A stretch of 64,000 nucleotides of DNA from Polyangia bacterium (GCA_030429545.1 JAUIFF010000004.1:186001-250000); one strand, 5' to 3'. Positions 18,850 to 27,912 are shown, counted from the first letter of the stretch. Translations and numbers: made by a program. Notes: generated by a model not told the origin, from the letters alone.

Positions 18850-19896
18850 TCAGGGCAAGGTGCTCATGATCCAGGCGTAATCCTGCCCCTGCTGGCACTC
18901 GTTGCGGGTGTAGGCCTCGACGTTGGTGACATAACCCGAGCGCTCGGCGAATACGAACTGCTTGAAGTCTCCCTGGGTGACGAGCCCGGAGTTGTCGTTG
19001 AACGATTCGAACACAATTGCCTGCGGCCCGGTGTTCTCCGCGGGTGCGCAACAGTCCTCGGTGCAGGCCTCGCAGCTGGGGTCCTCGCTAAACGGTGCGA
19101 CCGCAAGGCCCGGAAGGTCGGGCATCGTCAGCTGGTCATCGACGGCCACGTAGTGGCGAATCGGATTGAGCGCCGGCTCGGAGATCACCACCGCCGATGG
19201 GCCACATTCATTGTTCATGAGCGGCTTGTTGTATTCAATTTTGATGCTTATACAATTAGTTTCGGGAAGGAACTCGGGACTGAGCTCGAGCACCGGAAAT
19301 CCCATGTAGTCGACCCTGAGCAGGAGCATGGGAAAGTCGCACTGGCCGCATTCAGGGTCGCAGGGCGAGATCCGGATTTCATTTTCCATGGTCCACTCGG
19401 CGTAGCTATAAAACGTCTCGCTGGTGTCACACATGCCGGTGGCTTCATCCCCGCCGAGCACCTCCTTGACGAGGATCGAAAGGTCGTCGAGGTCCTGCTG
19501 TGGCGGGCACACGGGGAGCCCGGTATCGCTGTCGATGCCGGTTTCAGTGTCGACATCGGTCGACGAGCCCGTGGTCGATGTCGAGGTGACGCCGTCGGTG
19601 GGATCGACCGTGGTTTCGGTCATGGTGTCGGGCAGGCTCGGGTCGATGGTCGAATCGGTTGATTCGGTGGGCCCCGTTGTTGTTGTCGAGGTGGTCGTGA
19701 GCGGCTCGGTGGTGTCGACGTCGGTGGTGGCGTCCGTGTCCGAACCAGGCCGGGTGTCGCGGGTGTCGTTGGTGTCACTGCTGCCAGCTGTCGAACTCGC
19801 CCCGGGAGGACCGTCGTAGTCGGGGTTTTTAAAACTACATCCACAGGCGAGGGCACCCGTCACGGCCAGGAGAACATGTCGCAGGTGCCAGTCCAT
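18850..19896 (-). CDS. tandem paralogous lipoprotein, copy 1 (last in operon)
   Basis: 348 residues, last of five paralogues. Signal ends LACGC (Cys20), then the family tag SFKNPDYDG, then a 110-residue Thr/Ser/Asp linker (GSDTDATTDVDTTEPL-like). The C-terminal domain (from about 130) shares with the other copies a central CxxCxxC (CDPECGQC), a buried strand ending in NxECGxSAVVI, a CEACTEDCC cluster and the end WIMSTL. It begins 26 bp after copy 2. The residue after the acylated Cys is Ser, compatible with outer-membrane sorting. No function is known. The conserved cysteines suggest structural disulfides in a secreted beta domain. Confidence 0.75.
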   Translation of the reverse strand: MDWHLRHVLLAVTGALACGCSFKNPDYDGPPGASSTAGSSDTNDTRDTRPGSDTDATTDVDTTEPLTTTSTTTTGPTESTDSTIDPSLPDTMTETTVDPTDGVTSTSTTGSSTDVDTETGIDSDTGLPVCPPQQDLDDLSILVKEVLGGDEATGMCDTSETFYSYAEWTMENEIRISPCDPECGQCDFPMLLLRVDYMGFPVLELSPEFLPETNCISIKIEYNKPLMNNECGPSAVVISEPALNPIRHYVAVDDQLTMPDLPGLAVAPFSEDPSCEACTEDCCAPAENTGPQAIVFESFNDNSGLVTQGDFKQFVFAERSGYVTNVEAYTRNECQQGQDYAWIMSTLP

Positions 19897-19922
19897 GGGC
19901 GGATCATACCGCGTGAGCAGGG

Positions 19923-20960
19923 TTAGAGCTCGAGTGTTGTCAACAACAATTCAAATTTCGGTTTGCACTCGAGGTCGACTCGACCGACATGCGCTTGGAC
20001 GAAGCCAGGCTCATTCATAAATGTGATTTCTTCGGGGGGTTCGGCCGGGTAGATGACCGGCGGTTCGCCCTCAAAGTTGTTTGGGGCAAACACAAACTTG
20101 TAGCGGCCCGGCTCCTCGCCATCACAACAGTTGCCATCGCAATCGGGGCACAGCTCGATGGGTTCAGGTTGGAATCCGAGCTCGGGCACGGGGGAGCCAG
20201 TTTGCTCGTCGATCACAATAAACCGCGGTTTATCGGTTTCATAATCACGAAGGATCAGGCCCGAGATCGTACACATGTTGCCGCCGGCGGGTTTGCGGGG
20301 CGACATGTTGAGGATCATACAGGTTCCATCGGGCAGGTTCCCGGGGTTGGGCCGCAGCCACTCGGAACCGGGTGGGACGGTGAGATCGATCAGGAGTGAT
20401 TCGCTGGGGCAGTTGTTGCAGTCTTCGTTCAAGCACTGCGAAAGCACCATTGTGTCGCCCGCATGGGCAACCTGCACCAACGCGGGGGGGATCGGCAGCA
20501 TGCAGTTGCCGACAAACTCCTCCATCGTCGGAACATGCTCGACATAGAGTTTAAGGGGGTCGGGGGGCGCCTCGTCACAATCGAGGCCGCCGGTCGTTGT
20601 ATCACCATCTGTTGTGACCCCGGTCGAACTGTCGAGTGTGGTCGACGACGTCGAAGCCGAACCTTCGCTGTCGCTATCTTCGGTGGTACTCGGATCGACT
20701 GTCGAGCCCGACGTGCCCGGGTCGGTCGTGACCGATGTGCCTGTCGTGGTCACCTCGCCAGTAGAGGTTTCGCCTGTGGTTACGCCTTCGGAGGTCGACG
20801 GCCCGGTGACCTCCACACCGCTATCCGAGGAGCTGGCTGTCTCACCGCCGTAGTTGGGGTTGCGGACCGAGCAGCTGGTGACGACGAGCATCGCCAACAC
20901 GCCTAGGGTTGGTGGGCGAAGCGACAGGGCGGTGGCTTTTTTTGATGGCTGATAAGACAT
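19923..20960 (-). CDS. tandem paralogous lipoprotein, copy 2
   Basis: 345 residues. The signal is longer than in the sister copies, ending VVTSC (Cys30), followed by the tag SVRNPNYGG and a Thr/Ser/Gly/Glu linker of about 95 residues. The C-terminal domain has CLNEDCNNC, then NMCTISGLILRDYETDKPRF (like the GVSALVIRD strand of copy 5), the CPDCDGNCC cluster and a final ELLLTTLEL in place of W-I-L-S-T-L. The ATG is separated from the stop of copy 3 by a single base, so the two are very likely translated from one message. Function unknown. Confidence 0.75.
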   Translation of the reverse strand: MSYQPSKKATALSLRPPTLGVLAMLVVTSCSVRNPNYGGETASSSDSGVEVTGPSTSEGVTTGETSTGEVTTTGTSVTTDPGTSGSTVDPSTTEDSDSEGSASTSSTTLDSSTGVTTDGDTTTGGLDCDEAPPDPLKLYVEHVPTMEEFVGNCMLPIPPALVQVAHAGDTMVLSQCLNEDCNNCPSESLLIDLTVPPGSEWLRPNPGNLPDGTCMILNMSPRKPAGGNMCTISGLILRDYETDKPRFIVIDEQTGSPVPELGFQPEPIELCPDCDGNCCDGEEPGRYKFVFAPNNFEGEPPVIYPAEPPEEITFMNEPGFVQAHVGRVDLECKPKFELLLTTLEL

Positions 20961-20961
20961 G

Positions 20962-21999
20962 TCAAAACGAGAAGGTACTTAGTATCCATGAAAATGGTGT
21001 GTGCTGGGGGTCGCAATCGTCTGGTTGATAGGCATAAATGGTCTTCACGACCGCCGGCATACCGTTGTAGGAGATATCGAGCGCCGGTCCCTCGGGGACG
21101 ACGACTTCCTCGTCGAACGGGAGTCCACTAAACAGTAGCGACCACTGTCCGGGCGCAGGCTCAACGAGGTCACAACATTCGCACGAACATTGTTCGTGGT
21201 CGACGACTTCGGTTGTAAATCCGCCGAGAGGGGGCATGATTTGGCCGTCCGTGACCGCGATGAAGTTTTGAAAGTCGTCGGAGATGAGCAACCCAGAAAC
21301 GCCGCATTCAAAGTTGTCGAGTTTAAGCCCGTAGTCGAGGCGATAGGAAATGCACGCCCCTGGGGGGAGTATGGCCGGGCTGAGTTTGAATGCGGGGTCG
21401 GGGTCGTTGGGATTGATCGCGAGCGTGAACTTCTCTTCGTCCCCGCAGCCACAACCCATTTCGCACGCCTGGAGGTAGAGCGTGTCTTCGATCCAGATGA
21501 CCTGGCTGTGATACTCGATGCCGGTATTGCAACTGTCGGTTGGTGGCGCCTCGTTGATGACGTCGAAAATTTCAATGACCGGTTCGGGGAACAGCTGTGG
21601 GATGCAGGCGTTGCCCTCGCTGTCTGATTCGGACTCGGTTGTCGGCAACGTCGGGTCGTCGGTGCTCGACGAGCCGTCTGACGTCGAGGTTGGGTCGGTC
21701 GAGACGTCGATGGTGGTCTCGTCGATGGTGGTCACCGTGCCCAGTGTTTCGCCTGTCGACGTCGAGCTAGTCGGGGCGGTCGTTGAGCCCTCGGAGCCCG
21801 AGGACGTACTGGCCGAGCTGCCAGAGGTTGGGACCGTCGTCGTGCCCGACGAGGTCGATCCACCCGACGAAGACCCGAGCGAGGAGCCCTGGGTTGGTGC
21901 GTAGTTGGGATTGGTGAAGGGACACCCGGTTGCCAAAACCAGTGCATAGGCAATGAAAGTCAAGGGTGCTGCAGTTGATAGATATTTATATACATGCAT
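20962..21999 (-). CDS. tandem paralogous lipoprotein, copy 3
   Basis: 345 residues from the ATG at 21999. The frame is open up to 22674, but that part lies antisense-in-frame over copy 4 and is not protein-like, and the chosen ATG gives a good signal (IAYALVLATGC, Cys26) and the tag PFTNPNYAP. A Ser/Thr/Gly linker of about 105 residues leads to the shared C-terminal domain: CEMGCGCGDEE, FECGVSGLLISDDF, the CSCECCD cluster and FSWILSTF at the end. Its start lies one base after the stop of copy 4. The start codon sits in an AT-rich TATATACATGCATA sequence, a rearranged relative of the iterated palindrome. Confidence 0.75.
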   Translation of the reverse strand: MHVYKYLSTAAPLTFIAYALVLATGCPFTNPNYAPTQGSSLGSSSGGSTSSGTTTVPTSGSSASTSSGSEGSTTAPTSSTSTGETLGTVTTIDETTIDVSTDPTSTSDGSSSTDDPTLPTTESESDSEGNACIPQLFPEPVIEIFDVINEAPPTDSCNTGIEYHSQVIWIEDTLYLQACEMGCGCGDEEKFTLAINPNDPDPAFKLSPAILPPGACISYRLDYGLKLDNFECGVSGLLISDDFQNFIAVTDGQIMPPLGGFTTEVVDHEQCSCECCDLVEPAPGQWSLLFSGLPFDEEVVVPEGPALDISYNGMPAVVKTIYAYQPDDCDPQHTPFSWILSTFSF

Positions 22000-22000
22000 A

Positions 22001-22951
22001 TTAGTCAAGGGTCGAAAGGATCCATTGAAAGTCTGCCGTGCAGTCGGGCTCGATGGTTGCACGGTAGTTTTTAAAGATACCGGGATAGCCGTAAAACAAG
22101 ACGTCTTCCATCTCCTCGGGCTCGAGTAGGGGCTCGGGATCGATGGCTTCACCGGTGAGGCGAATACCGTGGTGGTCGCTCGGGGGAAGTTGACAACACT
22201 CCATCTGATCACAGATGTCACATTCGAGTGGAACGACCGAGGAGCCGACTTCGAGTGTGCTGGGTGCACCGAATTGGCCGTCGACGATGACGTATCGCGG
22301 GGTGTCATCGCCATCGCGGATAACCATCGCTGAAGCCTCGTACTCTTCGAAGTCGGATGGGCGCCGGATATCGAACTGAATGTGCAGGCATGGGCCGAGT
22401 TCGAGCAGGCTGGGTGCATCGATTCCCAGGTCGTCGGGGACCTTGACGTGGACTTCGTAGGAAGCATCGAGGTCGCAGCCGTTACAGCCCGGGGGGCAGT
22501 TGGCCAGCTGCAAAAAATCGTCCTTGAACGCTGGCTCGATCCACAGCTCGAAAGTCCCCATATCCGGAAACACCACGGGTATATTTGTACCTGCATATAG
22601 TAGATCCAGCGATGGCGGGTCGTCGACGCCGGGGTTACATTGGTCTGGCTCGGTTTCGGTGGTCGGCTCAACACCCGTTTCGGTGTCGCTTTCGGAGTTG
22701 CTCGGGTCGACGGTGGTCGACACCGTGACGTCGGTTAGCGAGGAGTCGTCGTTGCCAGTGGACGGCTCCTGGGTTGTGACACCGGCGGTTGTCTCGGCGA
22801 CAGTGGTTCCCGAACCGGCAGTTGTCGCCGCCGTGGTCGACTCACTGTGCGAGCCATCCCATGCGGGATTGCGAAAGGAGCAGCCGCTGGCGAGCGTAAG
22901 GGCCAAGCCTACGAGTAAAGTCTTAGTGGATAAATATGGTCGAAAAACCAT
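22001..22951 (-). CDS. tandem paralogous lipoprotein, copy 4
   Basis: 316 residues, the shortest copy. Signal LTLASGC (Cys24), tag SFRNPAWDG, then a shorter Thr/Val/Ser/Asp linker (about 75 residues). The C-terminal domain has CPPGCNGCD, EASAMVIRDGDDTPRYVIVDGQ (clearly homologous with the ALVIRD and FIVIDEQ strands of the others), the CDICDQMECC cluster and FQWILSTLD at the end. A TGYANNTRCA site (22586) codes for Y-A-G-T-N near the domain start. It begins 12 bp after copy 5. Confidence 0.75.
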   Translation of the reverse strand: MVFRPYLSTKTLLVGLALTLASGCSFRNPAWDGSHSESTTAATTAGSGTTVAETTAGVTTQEPSTGNDDSSLTDVTVSTTVDPSNSESDTETGVEPTTETEPDQCNPGVDDPPSLDLLYAGTNIPVVFPDMGTFELWIEPAFKDDFLQLANCPPGCNGCDLDASYEVHVKVPDDLGIDAPSLLELGPCLHIQFDIRRPSDFEEYEASAMVIRDGDDTPRYVIVDGQFGAPSTLEVGSSVVPLECDICDQMECCQLPPSDHHGIRLTGEAIDPEPLLEPEEMEDVLFYGYPGIFKNYRATIEPDCTADFQWILSTLD

Positions 22952-22963
22952 GTCGTCCTTAGG

Positions 22964-24019
22964 CTACATGATCGGCAGCGAGCCGACGAGCCAGGCGAAC
23001 GGGGGCGGGCCCTCGGGCTCACAAATCGCGGGAATGAGCGACTTTACGTTCTTGGCCGTCGCGGTGTAGCCCTGATACATCACCTGCTGTGTCTCGTCCT
23101 CGTAGAGGATTGTTTGGGCGCCAAACGGGCCGCCGGAAAACTTGAATTTCCAATACCCGGGCTGCGGCATGTTCATCCCGCAGCAGTCGCAGTCCATGCA
23201 CAGCTCATCGGTTTTTTCCTCAACCATAAACACGCCGACCGGGTTTTGCATCTGACCATCGGTGGCGACGAGGCGGATATTCTCCTGTGCATCACGGATG
23301 ACCAGTGCCGACACCCCGCACTTGCCTCCACCTGGGTAGTCGTAGGTAAATTGGTAGGATATACAATGATCGGGTGAGATGCTGCCCTCATCGAGCGTGA
23401 TATTGGGGACCCCGTCGAAGTTGTGGAGGATGATCTCGTGTTTGAGCTCGCCACACTCACAATTATTTTCGTTGGTGATACAGCCTTCGAGCTGGAGTTT
23501 GTCGCCGACCCAGTGGGGCCGGCTGTAAAATAGCGCCTCGGTTTCGCAGTTGCCGACCTGCGGCGCGTTGAGAGCGAGGTTGCGGGCCTCGATCAGCGGG
23601 GAATCCTGGGGCTCCTGCGTGCATACGACAATACCTTCGGTATCCGTTTCAGTTTCGGTGTCGGGGTCGACAATTGTCGTGGCGCCAGTTGGATCGTCGG
23701 TAGGATCACCTGTTGAGCTGCCGATCGTCGGGTCGTCGGTGGACGCAGTCCCGTCGCTCGTCGAGGTCGAACCGGTACTGGGGTCGGTAGAGTCGGTCGG
23801 CCCGCTCGACGTGCCCGAGGTTGTGCCGGCCGAGGGGTCGTCGATTGTCGGTTCGAGCGTGGTCGTGGATGTCGGCGAGGTCGAGGTCCCGTGGGCGGTG
23901 GTCGGTGAGGACGTCGTGGATTCGCCGGTTGTGCTTGCCCCGTCGTAGTCGGGGTTGGTAAATGCGCAGCCGCCAGCAAGCAGGACAGCCGCCAGGCTAG
24001 TATGTATGTACAATTTCAT
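22964..24019 (-). CDS. tandem paralogous lipoprotein, copy 5 (first in operon)
   Basis: 351 residues. Short signal ending LLAGGC (Cys18), tag AFTNPDYDG, then the longest and most Thr-rich linker (about 110 residues, TSTSPTSTTTLEPT-like). The C-terminal domain carries CITNENNCECG, GKCGVSALVIRDAQENIRLVATDGQ, the CMDCDCCGMN cluster and FAWLVGSLPIM. As the first gene it should carry the promoter for the array, within the 120-bp gap to the gene at 24140 or as read-through from it. The iterated site TGTATGTACA (24003-24012) covers codons 3-6 (L-Y-I-H). Confidence 0.75.
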   Translation of the reverse strand: MKLYIHTSLAAVLLAGGCAFTNPDYDGASTTGESTTSSPTTAHGTSTSPTSTTTLEPTIDDPSAGTTSGTSSGPTDSTDPSTGSTSTSDGTASTDDPTIGSSTGDPTDDPTGATTIVDPDTETETDTEGIVVCTQEPQDSPLIEARNLALNAPQVGNCETEALFYSRPHWVGDKLQLEGCITNENNCECGELKHEIILHNFDGVPNITLDEGSISPDHCISYQFTYDYPGGGKCGVSALVIRDAQENIRLVATDGQMQNPVGVFMVEEKTDELCMDCDCCGMNMPQPGYWKFKFSGGPFGAQTILYEDETQQVMYQGYTATAKNVKSLIPAICEPEGPPPFAWLVGSLPIM

Positions 24020-24139
24020 AATGACACCAAGGCAGTGTGCGACCGCGAGGTGTCAAAAATCACCACACCCCGGTCGACACGGATCGATAGTAGTCGATCC
24101 ATGCCTACCAGACATGGTCTTTTGTGCAGGTTTTAGGAG

Positions 24140-25027
24140 CTAGAAGCGGCTGGTCCACACAAGGCCGGCCGAACGCGGTCCGGCATAGGGGGCGAAGGCC
24201 TGGCGCTTTTGTTTGTCCTTGATCTTCTTGGCCCGTAACGCTGTCACAACAATGACAGCCGCTGTGGCCACGCCACCCACGACAAACCCGATGTCGGAAA
24301 CGAGTGCCGATGTGCGTTGGTTGCTGAGGTCGACCGCCGCGATGTCGGAGCAAAACGTGCTCGACTCACCCGTCGTACAGTTTTCGAGCGCAGCATTTTT
24401 TTTGTTGTTGGCCCGGATACCCAACCCAATACCCACGCCAAAGCCAGCGACAGCCGTCGCCGTCAAGGCCCATGCGGCCGGGCCAAAGACTTTTTCCTTG
24501 GGTGGAGGCGCGTCTTGCTGCGGGGGTTGTTGGGGCTGGTTTTGCTGGTTCGCAATCTGCTCTTGCTTGGCCTTCTCGGCGGCTTGGGCCTTGAGCTCCG
24601 CTTCGCGTTGTTGCTTTTCCTGTTGGCGTTGACGCAGGGCGTCGATTTTGCGGCCAAGGGTGTCGGTTTGATCCTTGGGAGCAAAGGCCCGGTACTGGTC
24701 GAGGTAGTTGGCCGCCTCGCCGAACTCACCCATGCGCTCGTAGGCCTGGCTGATGTTGAACAGGAACTGATAGCGCTTGGAGAGTTCGTAGCCCTCTTTG
24801 AAGGCTAGGATCGCGGCCTCATAGGAGCCCTCGTCGTACAGACGCTTACCATTTTGGTAGAGCTCCGAGGCGCGGGCCGTATTGGCATCGCCACCGGCTT
24901 CGGCGGCTGGTGCTTCAGGCGCTTCGGGCTCGGCCGGTTGTTGCCCATGGGCGAACTGTGTCGGGCCGAGCACAAGCCCGGTACAGACAAACAGGGAGAT
25001 CAAACGGGCGCCGGGTGTTGCGATCAT
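24140..25027 (-). CDS. secreted TPR-like protein with C-terminal membrane segments
   Basis: 295 residues from the ATG at 25027, which gives a Sec signal (LISLFVCTGLVLGPTQFAHG). Residues 45-120 form two TPR-like repeats (ASELYQNGKRLYDEGSYEAA, ISQAYERMGEFGEAANYLDQ), the BTAD/YbgF-like pattern of envelope proteins. A Gln/Lys/Glu coiled coil and a Gln/Pro linker follow. Two hydrophobic segments (AAWALTATAVAGFGVGIGLG and VVGGVATAAVIVVTAL) flank a small loop with a Cys pair. The protein ends PRSAGLVWTSRF. The TPR plus two-span layout recurs in many deltaproteobacterial proteins of unknown role. Open frame to 25174 adds an unlikely extension. Confidence 0.65.
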   Translation of the reverse strand: MIATPGARLISLFVCTGLVLGPTQFAHGQQPAEPEAPEAPAAEAGGDANTARASELYQNGKRLYDEGSYEAAILAFKEGYELSKRYQFLFNISQAYERMGEFGEAANYLDQYRAFAPKDQTDTLGRKIDALRQRQQEKQQREAELKAQAAEKAKQEQIANQQNQPQQPPQQDAPPPKEKVFGPAAWALTATAVAGFGVGIGLGIRANNKKNAALENCTTGESSTFCSDIAAVDLSNQRTSALVSDIGFVVGGVATAAVIVVTALRAKKIKDKQKRQAFAPYAGPRSAGLVWTSRF

Positions 25028-25134
25028 CGGTTTCCTCGGGAGCCTGCGCTCATGCAGATTCCTGCGCAGTATACCCGTGCTGCCGCAGTCAGTGGATTTT
25101 CTCGCCAACTGCGACGTGTGTGCATGCAAGCACG

Positions 25135-25350
25135 CTAGTCCGAGCGCGGAGCCCTCCGGTGGCAGATATTGCACGGCGGGCGCTCGGGCCCTCCGGGGAT
25201 TTCTGGCATGGGTGGATCGAGGGGCTCGTGATGCGCAGTTGCGGTCGCTGCTCCGAACTGACCTTCGGTGACAGCGTCGACGAGGTCACAACCTCCCAGT
25301 AGCGAAACAACGCTAACGATTCCAATCAACCTTCCGAGTTTGTCTCCCAT
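25135..25350 (-). CDS. small lipoprotein with a CxxCH motif
   Basis: 71 residues. The ATG at 25350 has a strong ribosome site (GGAGGAGG about 8 bases upstream), which rules out the longer frame from 25425. The signal ends VVSLLGGC. The mature part is only about 47 residues and closes with PPCNICHRRAPRSD. CNICH is a heme c attachment motif, so it may be a tiny monoheme lipoprotein. In so short a protein the motif could also be chance or a metal site. A HHEPLDPPMPEIPGGPE segment could supply a distal ligand (His). Confidence 0.6.
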   Translation of the reverse strand: MGDKLGRLIGIVSVVSLLGGCDLVDAVTEGQFGAATATAHHEPLDPPMPEIPGGPERPPCNICHRRAPRSD

Positions 25351-25535
25351 CTCGGTTCCTCCTCCCGTGAGTACACGGTTCTGCTCGTGGAAAGCTCCCT
25401 TGTTCAGGTGCCTTCCAAACCTCACACGAAAATCCTAACAAAAGTTTAAAAAACTTCCGGACCTACCATGGAGGAGGATCTTTGGTTGTTGTCACCCGTT
25501 GTCTCTAGCAGTGTTCCGATTGCGCTAGTCGGTTT

Positions 25536-26264
25536 TTAGAACTGCATGCTGTAGGCAACGCCACCGCCGCCGGGGAGCATCGTCGGTGCGACGGCGACCT
25601 TCTTTTTGCGTTGCCACTTCTTGTAGCGAGCAGCGTGGATGCCACCAACGACGAGCAGCAAGGTGCCCACCAGTGCAACCGAGGCCGCGATTGGTACCAG
25701 TAGCCGCCGGTTGTGTTGGTTTTTGCACCCAATGGTTTTGGCCGGCTCGGGGCAGTTTGTCAGTGCCACCGAGGCACCGATCCCGCCCGCTCCGAGACCG
25801 AGCAAGATGCCGCCGGTCGTCATCATGCCGATACCCTTGGCCGGGCGACCGGCGAGTTTGGGCTCGGCCATCTCTTCTTCTTCGGGACCTTCGAGGGTCG
25901 GCTCGGCAGGGGTGGCGGCCTCGGCAGGTTGCTCGCCCTCGGCGGGATCTGTCCCGGCTTCACCCTCGGGTTGTTCGCCTTCGGCGGGCTCGCCTGCAAC
26001 TTCGCCCTCGGGAGTTTCAGTTCCGTCGGGCTGTTCACCTTCAACCGCACCTTCGGCGGGGACACCCTCAGCAGGTGTTTCGCCCGCGGGAGTTTCGGCA
26101 CCTTCGGCCGGCGCTTCTGTTGCATCGGTAGGTTGTTCACCGTCGGCCGGAGCAGCTTCGGTGGGAGCATCACCCTCGACAGGTTGCGCCGCGATCGCGG
26201 GCAACGGCATGGCGGCGAGGCTGATGGCGAGCAGGGGCGAAGTGAGACGAGCGATGACCTTCAT
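25536..26264 (-). CDS. exported Glu/Pro/Gly-rich repeat protein with two membrane spans
   Basis: 242 residues from the ATG at 26264 with a Sec signal (LLAISLAAMPLPAIAAQP). Residues 30-130 are low-complexity repeats of GEQP, PAEG and EGETP type. Two hydrophobic segments follow (MMTTGGILLGLGAGGIGASVAL and LVPIAASVALVGTLLLVVGGI) with a Cys pair in the loop between them, and the end is GGVAYSMQF. The second half resembles that of the TPR-like protein at 24140 (two spans, Cys-pair loop, basic stretch, terminal Phe), so the two may be paralogous in that part with different N-terminal domains. Function unknown. Confidence 0.65.
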   Translation of the reverse strand: MKVIARLTSPLLAISLAAMPLPAIAAQPVEGDAPTEAAPADGEQPTDATEAPAEGAETPAGETPAEGVPAEGAVEGEQPDGTETPEGEVAGEPAEGEQPEGEAGTDPAEGEQPAEAATPAEPTLEGPEEEEMAEPKLAGRPAKGIGMMTTGGILLGLGAGGIGASVALTNCPEPAKTIGCKNQHNRRLLVPIAASVALVGTLLLVVGGIHAARYKKWQRKKKVAVAPTMLPGGGGVAYSMQF

Positions 26265-26499
26265 AGTGGTTTTTTGCGGTGGTGTCAGAGGTTGTCCCGA
26301 GGACGCGGGCGAGCCTGCGTGCGAGCGCAGTATCATATGCCCCTGTTGGCTTCACAAGCCCCTTGTCCGCTTCGCCTCAATTTCTCACCGACGGATAACT
26401 TGTAATTGCGGAAAACCCGCGTAGACAGTTGGTCGTAGCGATGTGTAGTAAGGATGGCTTGACAGACTCGGCTGGCAAAAAGCCAAAGGAATCCTCGGC

Positions 26500-27054
26500 A
26501 TGACCCTGATCGACGAGATCGACAATCCCCCGCGTCCACGCACCAAAGATCTGCTGTGGGGCCTCGTGTTTGGTGTCCCGCTGATCGCTGCGTTCGCCTA
26601 TTTTGCCCTGCCGGGGCTGATTGCGACGGTGCTCGGGGAGGCCAGCGACTTCGACGAGCGGCTGCGGCAAGAAGACGCCTATATGCAGGCGGTGTGTACC
26701 GTTGGGTTTAACTTGGACCGCGACGAAGATCTCTGTAACTGCGCCCTGGCGATCGACTACCCCTCGCTCGACTGCCGCCAGCCATTTTTGCGGTGGAGCC
26801 TCGATCGCCATGTCGAAACCTGCTCGGATGAACAGACCCACAAGCAAGCGTTGACGTTTTGCAGCTGCATCGAATCGGTCCACGGGGCGATTGTCCCGGC
26901 CGAGGAGGCCGGTGACGAGGTGGCGGTGCGCCAGTCGATCCAGGCGGTTGGTCGCTGCATCGAGCTCGAAGACGGCGTGCCGTTGCCGGGCCTCGACGCC
27001 CTCGCCCCAGGTATCGATCCGGAGGCGGCCGAGCAGATCGGCAGCCCGAAGTAG
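26500..27054 (+). CDS. single-span cysteine-containing membrane protein
   Basis: 184 residues: a short cytoplasmic N-terminus, one membrane span (GLVFGVPLIAAFAYFALPGLIATVL, about 21-45), then an extracytoplasmic domain with eight cysteines in the first 110 residues (VCTVGF, LCNCALAID, LDCRQ, ETCSDE, FCSCIES, GRCIEL). The even number suggests disulfides or a metal site. No family recognised. Divergent from the low-complexity protein gene. It is followed by a palindrome at 27065-27084. Confidence 0.55.
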   Translation: MTLIDEIDNPPRPRTKDLLWGLVFGVPLIAAFAYFALPGLIATVLGEASDFDERLRQEDAYMQAVCTVGFNLDRDEDLCNCALAIDYPSLDCRQPFLRWSLDRHVETCSDEQTHKQALTFCSCIESVHGAIVPAEEAGDEVAVRQSIQAVGRCIELEDGVPLPGLDALAPGIDPEAAEQIGSPK

Positions 27055-27064
27055 CGATTGCGTA

Positions 27065-27084
27065 AAACATGTATGGACATGTTT
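27065..27084. promoter_or_regulatory. perfect inverted repeat AAACATGT-ATGG-ACATGTTT
   Basis: An 8-bp perfect inverted repeat with a 4-base spacer, 11 bp after the stop at 27054 and 181 bp before trmB. It lacks a T-run beyond the natural TTT, so it is either a weak terminator or a protein-binding site. The surrounding 27060-27180 is unusually AT-rich, with AAATATGTATAAAC and GTGTATAAGC. Confidence 0.4.
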
Positions 27085-27264
27085 CGCCGGCGTAGTCGAT
27101 CGCCTGACCACGGCGTCGCGGTAAATATGTATAAACAAATTAACCACGGCCGGTTCGGCAGTTGCTTAAGGTGTATAAGCACTTAACCCAGATGGTCGCT
27201 TGGTGAGTCATCCCCCACCAAAGGGTTGGGCGTAGCGGCGTTTATCGGCTACCCTCCCGCCGTC

Positions 27265-27912
27265 ATGCGAGGTATTCGCCAACACGTCAACCCGCTGGGC
27301 CTGCACTACTCGATTCCCCGCGCCCAGCCGTTGACCCGACCACAACATCTCCCGGCCGATGCTCCGGTCGAGGTCGAACTCGGGTGTGCCGATGCCCAGT
27401 TCAGCTTTCAGCTCGCACGCCACGCCCCCGACACCTGGGTTTGCGGCCTCGAAATCCGGGAGCCCTGGGTCGCCCGCAACCTGCGACGGGTCGCCCGCGA
27501 GAACATCCAAAACCTGAGCTTTGGCTACGTCAACCTCAATGTCGACCTCGATCGGGTGTTTGCCCCGCGCAGTGTCGATCGCTTTCATCTGCTGTTTCCC
27601 GACCCGTGGTTCAAGGACAAGCACAAAAAGCGGCGTGTGGTCGAGCCGTCGCTGTGCCGCACAATCATCGAACAACTGCGTCCGGGCGGCGAGCTGCACA
27701 TCGCCAGCGATATCTTTGAAATCACGCTCGAAGCGATGGCTGAAATCGAGGGGAGCGAGGAGTTTTCGCGGCATTTTGAAAACCTCGCCGGGCCGTGGAG
27801 TTTTTGGCGGGGTAATCCGTTCGCCGTCGCGAGCCGGCGCGAGGACACGACCCTACGGCGTGGGCAACGGGTGTGGCGGGTCCGCTACCGGGTTGACCAC
27901 GGCGATTCGTAA
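27265..27912 (+). CDS. trmB: tRNA (guanine-N7)-methyltransferase TrmB
   Basis: 215 residues. The SAM-binding motif (VEVELGCADAQFSFQLAR) and the family hallmark FPDPWFKDKHKKRRVV are clear, followed by GELHIASDIFE. The enzyme methylates N7 of G46 in tRNA variable loops using SAM. The ATG at 27265 (MRGIRQHVNPL) matches the usual short N-terminus. The frame is open from 27226 with no better start. The loop usually reading TD.. is SDIFE here, within family variation. Confidence 0.88.
   Translation: MRGIRQHVNPLGLHYSIPRAQPLTRPQHLPADAPVEVELGCADAQFSFQLARHAPDTWVCGLEIREPWVARNLRRVARENIQNLSFGYVNLNVDLDRVFAPRSVDRFHLLFPDPWFKDKHKKRRVVEPSLCRTIIEQLRPGGELHIASDIFEITLEAMAEIEGSEEFSRHFENLAGPWSFWRGNPFAVASRREDTTLRRGQRVWRVRYRVDHGDS

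Noticed and set aside
22000-22674. Upstream extension of lipoprotein copy 3
   Set aside because: It overlaps copy 4 in another frame and would hide the lipoprotein signal; the ATG at 21999 gives a correct lipobox.
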